A stretch of DNA of 7,945 bases from Bacillota bacterium (lineage in GTDB: Bacteria; Bacillota_A; Clostridia; Peptostreptococcales; Anaerovoracaceae): contig JAFRWQ010000230.1 in NCBI GenBank assembly GCA_017437925.1, positions 1-7,945 on the forward strand, read 5' to 3'. Positions within the stretch are counted from its first letter, which is position 1, and the number at the start of each line of letters is the position of its first letter. Of this stretch, positions 1 through 6,121 are shown piece after piece. Both the position numbers and the translations under genes were made by a program. The notes below the pieces were generated by a model. The model was not told the origin of the DNA. It did no database searches and saw only the letters and a list, made by a program, of their open reading frames with translations.

Positions 1-1044
1 CTCTTAAGGTATGATCCCGAGACCGGCGAGGAGATCGTTTATACTATCACCGAGGAGCCGGTCAATGGCTACTCGACCAGCATCAGCAAGCCTGACGCGG
101 ATGATGTTGTGACCATTACCAACACCTACAAGAACGGTCCCGTGAGCAAGAAGTACACCCTGACCTATGAGTCCAACGGCGGCACCTACTACGCTCCCGA
201 GATGTATGTCGAGGACGTAGTCGTAAGCCTGACCTACCATCCGACCAAGGAAGGCTGCACCTTCACCGGCTGGTACAGCGACGCGGCTCTCACCGACAAG
301 ATCACTTCCATTAAGATGACCTCCGACAAGACCGTCTACGCCGGCTGGAAGGCTACGGTCGTTCCTCCCGGGCTCAACGGAGACGACCACTTCGCCTACA
401 TAGTAGGTTACCCCGACGGCAGCGTGATGCCCGAGGCTCAGATCAAGAGGTCCGAGGTCGCGACCATATTCTTCAGGCTCCTTAAGGACGAGGTCCGCGA
501 GGAATACCTGAGCCACGAGAATGATTTCAACGATGTTGAAGAGACCAAGTGGTACAACACCGCCATCTCCACCCTGGCCAACCTGGGCATAATCGACGGA
601 TACTCCGACGGAGGCTTCCATCCCGAGAGCCCGATCACCAGAGCTGAGTTCACCGCGATGGCCGCCCGCTTCGACGCCAGGCACGCCGGTATCGAAGCCG
701 ACTTCAGCGACATCAGCGGACACTGGGCATCCGAAGAGATTAGCAAGGCCGCGGAGAACGGCTGGATCGACGGATACGCCGACGGCAGCTTCAAGCCCGA
801 CGCCAAGATCAAGAGGAGCGAGGCCATGGCCATCGTCAACAGGGTGCTCCACAGACTGCCCTCAAGCGTCGACGACCTGCTTCCCAACATGATCACCTGG
901 CCCGACAACAAGAACACTGCCAAGTGGTACTACCTGCACGTTCAGGAAGCGACCAACAGCCACGACTGCGAAGTCAGAGCAGACGGCAGCGAGTTCTGGA
1001 CCAAGCTCACCGAGACTCCCGACTGGGAGAGCTACGAGCAGTAG
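1..1044 (+). CDS. Cell-surface protein with CnaB-like repeat, InlB B-repeat and C-terminal SLH domains (5' partial)
   Basis: The reading frame is open from base 1 to a TAG at 1042-1044 (347 residues visible). The true start lies upstream; the GTG at 109 is an internal valine. Residues 1-45 resemble the end of a CnaB-type fold (YTITEEPVNGY, then VTITNTYKNG). Residues 51-118 match an InlB/Listeria-Bacteroides B-repeat (YESNGG, FTGWYSD, VYAGWKA). Three SLH units follow at about 128-165, 175-225 and 235-285, with signatures GYPDGSVMPEAQIKRSE, GYSDGGFHPESPITRAE and GYADGSFKPDAKIKRSE; the first lacks the usual opening half. A tail of about 50 residues (WPDN, KWYYLHVQEATNSH) ends the protein. SLH domains bind pyruvylated secondary cell-wall polymer, so this is probably a wall-attached adhesin or S-layer-associated protein exposed to the medium. 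Codons ending in C dominate (GAC, TAC, AAC, GGC), consistent with high expression. Ligand unknown. Confidence 0.93.
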   Translation, partial: LLRYDPETGEEIVYTITEEPVNGYSTSISKPDADDVVTITNTYKNGPVSKKYTLTYESNGGTYYAPEMYVEDVVVSLTYHPTKEGCTFTGWYSDAALTDKITSIKMTSDKTVYAGWKATVVPPGLNGDDHFAYIVGYPDGSVMPEAQIKRSEVATIFFRLLKDEVREEYLSHENDFNDVEETKWYNTAISTLANLGIIDGYSDGGFHPESPITRAEFTAMAARFDARHAGIEADFSDISGHWASEEISKAAENGWIDGYADGSFKPDAKIKRSEAMAIVNRVLHRLPSSVDDLLPNMITWPDNKNTAKWYYLHVQEATNSHDCEVRADGSEFWTKLTETPDWESYEQ

Positions 1045-1090
1045 TCAGGCTCGTAAAACGGCGGCTTAAGGCCGCTGAATAAGAACACCG

Positions 1091-1123
1091 CTCCCTCCGC
1101 CCGAAAGGGCGGGGGGAGTTTTT
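1091..1123 (+). terminator. Rho-independent terminator of the SLH surface-protein gene
   Basis: A 12-bp GC-rich stem (1091-1102 with 1107-1118, one T-G wobble) closes on a GAAA tetraloop and is followed by five T residues at 1119-1123. It lies 47 bp after the stop codon. A smaller hairpin with no T-run, GCGGC-TTAAG-GCCGC at 1061-1075, precedes it. Confidence 0.9.
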
Positions 1124-1130
1124 ATGCGGC

Positions 1131-1158
1131 AAAAAACCGCGCCGGATAAGCGCGGTTT
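1131..1158 (-). terminator. Probable rho-independent terminator for the minus-strand traX-like transcript
   Basis: On the minus strand the arm AAACCGCG (1151-1158), a 9-nt loop and CGCGGTTT (1134-1141) run into a T-run at 1131-1136 that overlaps the end of the stem. It faces the plus-strand terminator at 1091-1123, as expected between converging transcripts. It lies about 160 bp beyond the traX-like stop codon, so the hairpin at 1199-1229 may end transcription earlier. Confidence 0.6.
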
Positions 1159-1159
1159 G

Positions 1160-1319
1160 ATCTCGTCTGAGTGTGTTATGTATAATTGGAGCTTTTGAAA
1201 AGGCTGGGAGCCGGAAGCGTTCAGCCTTTATCGCCGTGCAGGGCAAAGGTCCAATGCGTACAGCATTGCCTCCTGTTAAGGCCGAAGGAGCTTGGCCCTC
1301 CGCCGCGGTCCCTGTCTTT
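1160..1319. repeat. Gene-free stretch with two further inverted repeats
   Basis: No credible gene is present. Two inverted repeats are visible. The first pairs AAAGGCTG (1199-1206) with CAGCCTTT (1222-1229); on the minus strand it is followed by TCAAAAGC, so it could be a weak terminator for the traX-like gene. The second is a 17-bp interrupted palindrome, CAATGC-gtaca-GCATTG (1252-1268), with no obvious role. Confidence 0.5.
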
Positions 1320-2096
1320 CTAAAGCTTTATGCCTTTCATCTTTAGATACAGAGTAAGGCCTATGAGCAGGGGATAGAAGAAGTAGCTGAGGTACCTTAC
1401 CAGGAGCCCGTTGGGCCCCCGCTTTCCCTTGTAAAAGTGGATGAGGAGCAGGGCCGGAAGAGCGGCCGCCTGGACGGGAAGGGTGAAGGTCTTTCCCGAA
1501 ACGATCAGGCTGAAGTATTGCTCCCCTCCGTAGCTTAAGCACAGCAGGCCTATGCTTATGAGCCTGAAAATGCCGCTGTAGGTCACTCTTACCGAGATGT
1601 AGCAAAGTATCGAAGCGATGACCGCAAAGCGGCCCATTTCAAGGCTCAGAAGCTCTGAGAGCCTTATTCCCGCGGCAGCGCATATAAGCTCCGCCGCTAT
1701 GGTCGCCGCCATGTTGTCGCTGCCTATCCTCACCCTGTCTATGACGAAGAGGAGGCAGGCGCAGAGCAGGACGGTGAAGAGCACATTCTGGGCTTCGGTA
1801 CTGATGTAATATCCGAAGCTGAGCTTGTTGTAGGGAAGCTCCGCCAGGGCGGCAAAGATCAGCAGCCTCACATAGTAGAGCCACTTGTCCTGGGTGCGCA
1901 GCACTCCTTCTCCCAGAAGGAAGCAGAAGAGCAGCATGGCCGGCCAGCACAAAAGCTCCATCCAGCCGCGCAGCGAAAGGCTCTGAGCCAGATAGTGGTG
2001 CAGGGTGTACATGACCGTTAAGGCCATGGCGCATATGCGCAGAGCCAGGGATGAAAGGCCCCGGGCTCCGTCGTTTGAATTATCGTAGAGGGACAT
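1320..2096 (-). CDS. TraX-family integral membrane protein
   Basis: A 258-residue polytopic membrane protein that I place in the TraX family, named after the F-plasmid pilin N-acetylase. Family-like segments are LLGEGVLRTQDKWLYYVRLL (61-80) running on to AELPYN (85-90), QNVLFT (103-108) and, near the C-terminus, FYKGKRGPNG (221-230) with SYFFYPLLIG (237-246). About seven or eight hydrophobic stretches are seen, at roughly 17-38, 47-65, 74-88, 104-120, 130-148, 156-170, 176-190 and 205-220. The usual IDH-type motif in the first helix is replaced by MYTLHH (29-34). ATG 2096 is preceded by GGAAGAG (2106-2112), which lies inside the end of the GntR gene. Only 6 bp separate the two genes, so they are almost certainly co-transcribed and perhaps translationally coupled. 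Chromosomal TraX homologues are common in Clostridia without conjugation genes; by fold they could be acyltransferases. The cellular substrate is unknown. Confidence 0.82.
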   Translation of the reverse strand: MSLYDNSNDGARGLSSLALRICAMALTVMYTLHHYLAQSLSLRGWMELLCWPAMLLFCFLLGEGVLRTQDKWLYYVRLLIFAALAELPYNKLSFGYYISTEAQNVLFTVLLCACLLFVIDRVRIGSDNMAATIAAELICAAAGIRLSELLSLEMGRFAVIASILCYISVRVTYSGIFRLISIGLLCLSYGGEQYFSLIVSGKTFTLPVQAAALPALLLIHFYKGKRGPNGLLVRYLSYFFYPLLIGLTLYLKMKGIKL

Positions 2097-2102
2097 GGAC
2101 CG

Positions 2103-2780
2103 CTACTCTTCCATGGCCTCGTATATGGCCTGGGCCTTGTCGGCGCTGGCCTGCCAGTTCTCGACGGTGGTGCGCACTGTTCCCTCAAGATCTTTGGCCT
2201 TGAGGCATTCGATGATGCGGGCGTGCTGCTCCACCGAAGCGCCCTTGAACAGGGTCTCGCCGAAGAAGATGTACTGTATGCGGCGGGTCCTGTGCATCAG
2301 CTGGTTCAGGTACTGGGTGAGGTACTTGTTGCCGGCCCTGCGTATGATCAGGCGGTGGAAGTCCTCGTCGCAGCGTATGCGCTCTCTGGGATCCTTGTCC
2401 TCTGTGGCCTTGGCGAAACGGGCGTTGATGTTTTCAAGCTCCGCTATGTCCTCCGCGGTGATGTGGGGGACGGCAAGTCTCGCTGCGAAGGCCTGAAGCT
2501 CGGTGAGTATCTGGTAGTTCTGCTTGACGTCGTCCCAGTTGATGCTGGTGACCTTGGTGCCGTAGGAGGGTATGATCTCCACCAGCTCCAGCTCCGCCAG
2601 AGACTGCAGGGCTTCTCTTACGGGGGTCCTGCTGACCGAGAAATAGGCGGCCAGGTCGGTGTCGATGATCTTTTCGCCCGGGGTGAGGACGCCGGTCACT
2701 ATCCACTCAAGCACGTTGGTGAAGACTATGTCTTTCGCGGTCTGATGCTGGACCTTTTCTGTCTGCCTTGGAATTGGCAT
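2103..2780 (-). CDS. GntR-family transcriptional regulator, FadR/FCD subfamily
   Basis: A 225-residue DNA-binding regulator. The N-terminal winged helix-turn-helix spans about residues 12-80, with the typical LTPGEKI (32-38), SVSRTPVREALQSLAELELV (48-67) and PSYGTKV (71-77). The C-terminal ligand-binding FCD domain covers about 85-222. FCD metal-site residues appear as Asp138 and His142 (DEDFHRLI) and His186 (EQHARII). At the fourth position, by my alignment by eye, Asn208 stands where the family usually has His. Such proteins usually repress a nearby metabolic gene set and release DNA on binding a carboxylic-acid effector. ATG 2780 follows AAAGGAGAG (2786-2794). The next gene downstream is the TraX-like gene; the transporter and PLP-enzyme genes upstream are the likeliest targets, together with its own promoter. 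Effector unknown. Confidence 0.92.
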   Translation of the reverse strand: MPIPRQTEKVQHQTAKDIVFTNVLEWIVTGVLTPGEKIIDTDLAAYFSVSRTPVREALQSLAELELVEIIPSYGTKVTSINWDDVKQNYQILTELQAFAARLAVPHITAEDIAELENINARFAKATEDKDPRERIRCDEDFHRLIIRRAGNKYLTQYLNQLMHRTRRIQYIFFGETLFKGASVEQHARIIECLKAKDLEGTVRTTVENWQASADKAQAIYEAMEE

Positions 2781-2785
2781 AAATT

Positions 2786-2826
2786 CTCTCCTTTGTTATC
2801 AATTCTATCGTTATATTTGAATTATA
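2786..2826 (-). promoter_or_regulatory. Promoter -10 and ribosome binding site of the GntR gene
   Basis: On the minus strand a perfect TATAAT lies at 2821-2826. A poor -35 candidate (ATTTCA) lies 17 bp upstream, at 2844-2849. The ribosome binding site AAAGGAGAG is at 2786-2794, 5 nt before the ATG. The region is AT-rich, unlike its surroundings, which suits a promoter. A weak AATTC/GAATT inverted repeat (2801-2805, 2819-2823) brackets the expected transcription start. Confidence 0.6.
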
Positions 2827-2851
2827 CCACGTAAAATTAAAAATGAAATAG

Positions 2852-2867
2852 GCATCATTGATTATGC
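2852..2867. promoter_or_regulatory. Candidate operator: imperfect 16-bp palindrome upstream of the GntR gene
   Basis: GCATCATTGATTATGC matches its own reverse complement at 12 of 16 positions. It sits just upstream of the -35 position of the GntR promoter, a plausible place for autoregulation. No binding motif specific to this regulator is known to me, so this rests only on symmetry and position. The remaining bases, 2868-2936, are AT-rich with no gene. Confidence 0.3.
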
Positions 2868-2936
2868 TTCATGAAAAATGTATATGAAATCATGACGAAT
2901 TATCGATGATCGCGTAAGCCTGCGGTCCGCTCAAAT

Positions 2937-2963
2937 AAAAAGCGCCCGGACGGACCCGGGCGC
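2937..2963 (-). terminator. Rho-independent terminator of the transporter gene
   Basis: On the minus strand GCGCCCGG (2956-2963), a 6-nt loop (GTCCGT) and CCGGGCGC (2942-2949) form a perfect 8-bp GC stem followed by TTTTT (2937-2941) and ATTT. It starts 14 bp after the transporter stop codon and separates that gene from the GntR gene. Confidence 0.92.
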
Positions 2964-2977
2964 CCGATCGACGACCT

Positions 2978-4339
2978 TTACGCGAATATGAGCCAGACCA
3001 GCAGGTAGCCGGTGGTGACGGCGGTGAGGGTGAAGGGCACCGAGTATTTCATGAAGTCTTTGGGCTTCACCTCATAGCCTTCCTTTCTCAGTATGCCTAT
3101 GCCCGCGATGTTGGCCGAGGCTCCCACCGGGGTCAGGTTGCCGCCCAGGGTGGCTCCCACCAGAAGTCCGAAGAAGAGCACGTTGGGATCGCAGGCGTAG
3201 CCTCCGTTGTTGAAGAAGGCCGAAAGGCTTGCGACTACCGGCAGCATGGTCGCGGTGTAGGGTATGTTGTCTATGAAGGCTGAGATGAGCACCGACATCC
3301 AGACTATTATGCTGTAGGTGACGAAGAAGGAGGTGCGGTCTATGCTTCCGCCGCAGAGGCTCAGAATGCCCTTGGCCAGCAGGTCTATGACTCCTGCCTT
3401 CTTGATCGCGCCTATCACTATGAAGAGGCCCGCAAGAAGGAAAATGGTGTAGTAGTCGAGCTCTTTAAAGGACTTCTTCGCGATCTCGGCGCTTCCGTCC
3501 TTTACGCTCTGCCTGATGAGGCCGATGATGAAGAAGCTCATGCAGATGAGGCCGTTGGTTATGTCGGGCTTGTAGAACTGCCCCGGAGCGGCCGCGTCCT
3601 TATAGGGTATGAAGGAAGCCAGTATGAGGCAGAGGACTGTGGCGCAGAGTATGTAGGTTGGGACCTTGTCTTCGACCTCGGTCCTCTCGTTCATGTCTAT
3701 CTTCTGGTTCTCGTTTCTGAACAGAAGAAGGATTATGAGGGCCGCCGCGACGGCTCCCGCCTCGGTGATCCAGAACATGCCGAACTTGCCGTCGACGAAG
3801 AAGAAGTCCATGAAATCAAGGCCCGCGGCTTTCGCGAGAAGTATGGAGGTGGTATCGCCCACCAGGGTCGCCGCGCCCTGTAGATTCGACGAGATCGAAA
3901 TGCAGATGATGGTGGAGACCGGCGAGATATTGAGTTTTTTGCAGACCGCAAGGGCCACGGGAGCTATCATCAGCACCGTCGCCACGTTGTCGACGAAGGC
4001 CGAGATGATGCCGGCAAAGAGGGACATGACCAGTATCATCCACTTTACGGACGAGACCTTTGAGATCAGTATGTCGCTCATCAGCTGGGGCATGCCCGAA
4101 TCTATGAAGAGCTGCACCGTCCCCATGGTGCCCGCTATCATCATGAGCACGTTCCAGTCGATCTCCTTTATGCCGTCGAGGAAACCGTAGGAGAAATCCG
4201 GCAGGACGCCTATCGTGCCCAGCACCATGAAGAGTATGGCGGAGCTCACCGCGATGTAGGGCCGGTATTTCTCGAGGGAAAAGACCAATATGTAGGTGAT
4301 GGCGAAGATTATGAGAGCGCAGAGCGTTGCCGTTGACAT
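2978..4339 (-). CDS. ArsB/NhaD/CitM-type ion transporter, substrate unknown
   Basis: A 453-residue inner-membrane secondary transporter of the ion transporter superfamily (ArsB, NhaD, CitMHS, P-protein relatives), with about 11-12 hydrophobic segments. The internal two-fold repeat is plain. SAFVDNVATVLMIAPVAL (113-130) in the first half corresponds to SAFIDNIPYTATMLPVV (353-369) in the second. SSNLQGAATLVGDTTSILLA (150-169) corresponds to GATLGGNLTPVGASANIAG (395-413). These helix-break motifs normally carry the ion and substrate sites. A hydrophilic loop at about 207-228 joins the halves. ATG 4339 follows a strong GGAAGGAGG (4345-4353). The gene lies between the PLP enzyme and the GntR regulator on the same strand, which suggests uptake or export of a small organic anion linked to that enzyme. 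NhaD-like Na+/H+ exchange or arsenite export cannot be excluded from sequence; no ars gene is present. Confidence 0.88.
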   Translation of the reverse strand: MSTATLCALIIFAITYILVFSLEKYRPYIAVSSAILFMVLGTIGVLPDFSYGFLDGIKEIDWNVLMMIAGTMGTVQLFIDSGMPQLMSDILISKVSSVKWMILVMSLFAGIISAFVDNVATVLMIAPVALAVCKKLNISPVSTIICISISSNLQGAATLVGDTTSILLAKAAGLDFMDFFFVDGKFGMFWITEAGAVAAALIILLLFRNENQKIDMNERTEVEDKVPTYILCATVLCLILASFIPYKDAAAPGQFYKPDITNGLICMSFFIIGLIRQSVKDGSAEIAKKSFKELDYYTIFLLAGLFIVIGAIKKAGVIDLLAKGILSLCGGSIDRTSFFVTYSIIVWMSVLISAFIDNIPYTATMLPVVASLSAFFNNGGYACDPNVLFFGLLVGATLGGNLTPVGASANIAGIGILRKEGYEVKPKDFMKYSVPFTLTAVTTGYLLVWLIFA

Positions 4340-4344
4340 GAGGG

Positions 4345-4375
4345 CCTCCTTCCGATCATTAACTACAATATTATA
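4345..4375 (-). promoter_or_regulatory. Promoter -10 and ribosome binding site of the transporter gene
   Basis: On the minus strand TATAAT lies at 4370-4375 and GGAAGGAGG at 4345-4353, 5 nt before the ATG. The -35 match is weak (TTTTCG at 4393-4398, spacer 17), so an activator or read-through from the upstream PLP gene may contribute. Confidence 0.6.
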
Positions 4376-4409
4376 GCCCGAAGGGCCGTCCGCGAAAACC
4401 CTTTGCGCG
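4376..4409. promoter_or_regulatory. Candidate operators: two inverted repeats over the transporter promoter
   Basis: GCCC-GAA-GGGC (4376-4386) fills the spacer next to the -10 box. CGCG-A-AAA-CCC-TTT-G-CGCG (4391-4409) matches its reverse complement at 14 of 19 positions and covers the expected -35. Their placement would suit a repressor of this promoter. No binding protein can be named from sequence. Confidence 0.35.
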
Positions 4410-4424
4410 GTATATTAAAAGGGC

Positions 4425-4477
4425 CTATTTCGCTTTTTTGGCGAAATAGAAGCCGCCGGCCTTAAATGACCGGCGGC
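4425..4477 (-). terminator. Tandem hairpins ending the PLP-enzyme transcript
   Basis: Two perfect stems lie in series on the minus strand, 22 bp after the PLP-enzyme stop. The first is an 8-bp GC stem (GCCGCCGG, 4470-4477 with 4452-4459, 10-nt loop) followed by TTCTATTTC. The second is a 9-bp stem (CTATTTCGC, 4441-4449 with 4425-4433, 7-nt loop of C and six A) followed by GCCCTTTTAATA. Either alone is a modest terminator because its T-run is interrupted; together they are convincing. Confidence 0.7.
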
Positions 4478-4498
4478 GCATGGCTTTTTGCGATCGCT

Positions 4499-5980
4499 CT
4501 ACAGTTTGGCGAGGAGCCCCACCTCGTCGTTGAAAGCGTTGATGAGCTCGTCCAGCTCGTCCGCCTGCCTGTGGACAGCGTCCCAGGTGCCTTCGGTATC
4601 GTACCAGAGGGCGTTGAGCTCTTCCGCGGTCTTTCCCTGCTGCTCGACCCAGGTGTAGTACTTGAGGTTGTGTATCCTCCTGCGGTCCGCGTAGGTCAGC
4701 TCCGCCATGCTGTCGGTCTTAAGGCCCAGCATGTGCAGGCTGTGATCGACGGCAGCGGCCTTATCGCTGTAGGCGCCGTACATGTCGCTGAGCTCCGCTA
4801 TGCGGGACTCGTACATGGCGGCGGAGTCGGTGAGGACGGTGACCACCACGTCCTTTTCGGTAAACTCGTAGTACCTGGCCATCTTGATGCAGCAGAGCAC
4901 GTTGGCTATGCCGGAGATGCCCAGCCAGCTCATCTTTTCCGCAAGCTCCCTGTCCAGGCCCAGCTCGTTTACCATGTAGTCTATGCCTTCAGGGCAGTTG
5001 AAGAGCCTGAGGAGCCTCTGGCTGTCCTCGTCGTCTATGGCGATGACCATGTCGGTATTCTTCACGTTGTGTATCCAGGGCACGTGCTTGTCGCCTATGC
5101 CCTCGATGCGGTGGCCTCCGAAACCGTTCTCCAGCAGGGTGGGGCACTGGAGGGCTTCACCGACCGCCAGCTTCATGGCGGGATACTTTTCTTTGAGCAG
5201 GTCTCCCGCGCTCATGGTCCCGGCGGAGCCGGAGGTGAAGCAGGCTCCCGATAGCTTCTGGCCCGGCTTCTTTACCGCCTCGAAGAGCTCTGCCAGGGCA
5301 TTTCCGGTGATCTGATAGTGCCATAGGGCGTTGCCCATCTCCTCGAACTGGTTGAATATCATCATCTCGGGGTCTTTGCGAAGCTCCCAGGTCTTGTCGA
5401 AGATCTCTTTGACGTTGGACTCGCAGCCCGGGGTCGCGATGACCTGACCCGCAATTGTGCTCAGCCACTCGAAGCGTTCCCTGCTCATTTCAGCCGGCAG
5501 TATGGCGACCGAATCACAGGCAAGAAGCTTGGAATTAAAGGCTCCGCCCCTGCAGTAATTGCCCGTCGAGGGCCAGACCGCGTGATGATGGGTCGCGTCG
5601 AACTGACCGGTAACGAGCCTGGGCGCCAGGCACCCGAAGCTTGCTCCCACCTTGTGGCAGCCGGTGGGGAACCACTTGCCCGCCATTGCGATGATGCGGC
5701 AGGGGACCCCGGTGAGGGCGCTCGGCAGCTCCACATAGTTGGGCACCGCCTGATATAGGCCCCCGAATTCCTTCGCCTCGTTGTGCCAGCTTATCCTGAA
5801 GAGGTTCAGGGGGTCGACGTCCCAGAGGCCGACGCGGCTCAGCTTTTCTTTTATCTTTTCGGGGACCGCGTCCGGGTCCCTCATCTGCTTAAAGGTGGGG
5901 ATGATGACGTTGTTTTCCCTTGCTTTCTTTATGTTGTGCTCAAGTCCCGTCCTGTCGACGGTAAGGTCTATCCTGCTCAT
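4499..5980 (-). CDS. Fold-type II pyridoxal-phosphate enzyme (CysK/TrpB-like), reaction unassigned
   Basis: A 493-residue cytoplasmic PLP enzyme. The probable Schiff-base lysine is Lys110 in PTGCHKVGAS (105-114), a context like the TGAHKIN of TrpB. PSTGNYCRGG (137-146) corresponds to the substrate-carboxylate loop (SGN) of cysteine synthases, and TSGSAGT (249-255) to the phosphate-binding glycine-rich loop. The stretch to residue about 318 (GGHRIEGIGDKHVP, then DMVIAIDDED) follows the CysK pattern. About 165 further residues, including HNLKYYTWVEQQG (437-449), form an extension absent from CysK. It is longer than CysK (about 310) and diaminopropionate ammonia-lyase (about 400). Chemistry is probably beta-elimination or replacement on an amino acid. 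ATG 5980 is chosen because GGAGGAA (5983-5989) precedes it; the in-frame ATG at 6010 lacks a ribosome binding site and sits in a hairpin. It is divergent from the amidohydrolase gene and probably shares its pathway. Confidence 0.87.
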   Translation of the reverse strand: MSRIDLTVDRTGLEHNIKKARENNVIIPTFKQMRDPDAVPEKIKEKLSRVGLWDVDPLNLFRISWHNEAKEFGGLYQAVPNYVELPSALTGVPCRIIAMAGKWFPTGCHKVGASFGCLAPRLVTGQFDATHHHAVWPSTGNYCRGGAFNSKLLACDSVAILPAEMSRERFEWLSTIAGQVIATPGCESNVKEIFDKTWELRKDPEMMIFNQFEEMGNALWHYQITGNALAELFEAVKKPGQKLSGACFTSGSAGTMSAGDLLKEKYPAMKLAVGEALQCPTLLENGFGGHRIEGIGDKHVPWIHNVKNTDMVIAIDDEDSQRLLRLFNCPEGIDYMVNELGLDRELAEKMSWLGISGIANVLCCIKMARYYEFTEKDVVVTVLTDSAAMYESRIAELSDMYGAYSDKAAAVDHSLHMLGLKTDSMAELTYADRRRIHNLKYYTWVEQQGKTAEELNALWYDTEGTWDAVHRQADELDELINAFNDEVGLLAKL

Positions 5981-5998
5981 GCTTCCTCCGAAGATCCC

Positions 5999-6018
5999 GC
6001 CGGCTGTCATGCGCCGGC
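5999..6018 (-). other. Hairpin in the 5' leader of the PLP-enzyme mRNA
   Basis: GCCGGC (6013-6018) and GCCGGC (5999-6004) form a perfect 6-bp stem with an 8-nt loop, 10 nt upstream of the ribosome binding site. The loop contains the alternative in-frame ATG at 6008-6010, which argues against use of that start. It may stabilise the message or be incidental. Confidence 0.5.
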
Positions 6019-6036
6019 TTGTCGTTTCATATAAAT

Positions 6037-6065
6037 ATTCTAAATTGGTGGCGGGTTTTTATCAA
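6037..6065 (-). promoter_or_regulatory. Sigma-A-type promoter of the PLP-enzyme gene
   Basis: On the minus strand TTGATA (6060-6065) and TAGAAT (6037-6042) are separated by exactly 17 bp; each differs from consensus by one base. Transcription should start near 6030, giving a leader of about 50 nt that carries the hairpin at 5999-6018. Confidence 0.8.
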
Positions 6066-6092
6066 CCTTATGTTACAACTCCCCGATCGCCC

Positions 6093-6121
6093 CTGCAAAA
6101 ATCGCCCGGGGCTGATATAAT
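6093..6121 (+). promoter_or_regulatory. Extended -10 promoter and short leader of the amidohydrolase gene
   Basis: TGATATAAT at 6113-6121 is an extended -10 element. The -35 candidate CTGCAA (6093-6098, spacer 17) matches consensus at three positions. Start of transcription near 6128 would put the ribosome binding site AGGGAGG (6128-6134) at the very 5' end and leave a leader of about 15 nt. Two direct copies of ATCGCCC, 6086-6092 and 6101-6107, flank the -35 region. Confidence 0.65.

Noticed and set aside
4..852. A 282-residue open frame on the minus strand opposite the SLH gene
   Set aside because: It is antisense to clear SLH and B-repeat coding sequence; its Gly/Val-rich composition is what the complement of C-ending codons gives, and it matches no domain.
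1007..1246. A 79-residue minus-strand open frame over the intergenic repeats
   Set aside because: Arg/Ser-rich and unlike any family; it runs through two terminator hairpins and into the SLH gene's 3' end.
1228..1266. A 12-codon minus-strand frame (MLYALDLCPARR) behind a perfect AGGAGG
   Set aside because: The spacing to ATG is only 2 nt, it lies downstream of the traX-like gene, and it leads into terminators, so there is nothing for a leader peptide to regulate.
2223..2834. A 203-residue plus-strand open frame opposite the GntR gene
   Set aside because: It is antisense to a clear winged-helix and FCD coding region and has no motif or ribosome binding site of its own.
4345..4480. A riboswitch or attenuator ahead of the transporter gene
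   Set aside because: The stems at 4425-4477 lie upstream of the transporter's own -10 box and are better explained as terminators of the preceding gene; no known riboswitch core was recognised.
4466..5254. A 262-residue plus-strand open frame opposite the PLP enzyme
   Set aside because: It is a shadow of a well-supported gene: no ribosome binding site, His/Val/Gly-rich, no recognisable motif, and it spans the tandem terminator end.
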